A program made the position numbers and the translations under genes. Under the pieces are notes generated by a model. The model saw only the letters and a program-made list of their open reading frames with translations, was not told the origin of the DNA and made no database searches. DNA of 64,000 bases, from positions 1,243,859,523 through 1,243,923,522 of the forward strand of contig CM066033.1 of assembly GCA_033557465.1 (NCBI GenBank). Reading direction: 5' to 3'. Below are positions 63,932 through 64,000 of the stretch, piece by piece (within the stretch, counting starts at the first letter, position 1; each line of letters starts with the position of its first letter). This stretch comes from Ichthyophis bannanicus (Eukaryota > Chordata > Amphibia > Gymnophiona > Ichthyophiidae).

Positions 63932-64000
63932 GGACCTTCCCGCGTGCCAGCTGCAAGGCCTTCGCGTGCCACAGCTGGCACGCGTGCCATAGGTTCGCCA

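Larger units (their letters stand above)
62694..64000 (+). mobile_element. Non-autonomous hAT element running off the window
   Basis: The left end CAGTGATGGCTAACCT matches, inverted, the last bases of the window (ataggttcgcca), whose complement reads TGGCGAACCTAT. The final six or so bases of the right end lie outside. The interior holds a ~30-bp minisatellite (63295-63560) and a GC-rich palindrome (63568-63931). No transposase. Confidence 0.7.

Overview
The window looks like vertebrate intergenic DNA built almost entirely from transposable elements. I see no host protein-coding gene, rRNA or functional tRNA gene. The element mixture is CR1 with an esterase-type ORF1, L2-like LINEs, an old RTE, an L1 ORF1 fragment, a GIY-YIG Penelope-like element (PLE), hAT and Tc1 DNA transposons, tRNA-headed SINEs and solo LTRs. 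This fits an amphibian or another non-mammalian, non-avian vertebrate. The CR1 3' end looks familiar from caecilian genomes, but that is recall and not proof.

Layout. 0-2.6 kb: a MITE with 16-bp inverted ends (600-1414), a LINE RT scrap and a 150-bp direct duplication. 2.69-6.79 kb (+): a CR1 with both ORFs open (ORF1 306 aa, ORF2 989 aa). 6.9-8.4 kb: an L2 scrap, a foldback element, a CR1 scrap, a hAT MITE with an exact 8-bp target duplication, and a 20-bp tandem array. 8.4-14.17 kb (-): a decayed PLE inserted in that array, itself split by an L2-like LINE that has three 121-bp repeats at its 5' end. 14.36-18.29 kb (-): a second, broken CR1 copy. 18.4-24.4 kb: SINEs, a candidate hAT MITE and CR1 3' ends. 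24.4-26.8 kb (+): a decayed RTE. 27.4-33.1 kb (-): a nested stack, with a solo LTR inside CR1 subfamily B, inside CR1 subfamily A, which also carries an RTE tail and a PLE end. 34.2-35.6 kb (-): an L2 remnant. 35.6-38 kb: purine-rich ORFs of unknown origin and SINEs. 39.05-43.23 kb (-): a third L2-like LINE split by a second solo LTR. 44-51.6 kb: an L2 3' end, SINEs and hairpin-rich MITEs.

The most striking object is at 51.67-57.31 kb. Two nearly identical PLE copies lie head to head as a 2.5-kb-arm palindrome with a 543-bp unique centre. One 14-bp target-site duplication flanks the whole structure, so it apparently inserted as a unit. Both arms carry the PLE reverse transcriptase and GIY-YIG endonuclease coding region, plus a hammerhead-ribozyme-like motif in the 3' region. 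The window ends with an L1 ORF1-only fragment (60.15-61.08 kb), a SINE, and a Tc1 element cut by a hAT element. That hAT contains a minisatellite and a ~360-bp palindrome and runs off the window end.

The autonomous elements supply reverse transcriptase and endonuclease (CR1, L2, RTE, PLE). The SINEs and MITEs are non-autonomous and would have depended on such enzymes. Only the first CR1, and nearly the PLE ORF, look coding-competent.
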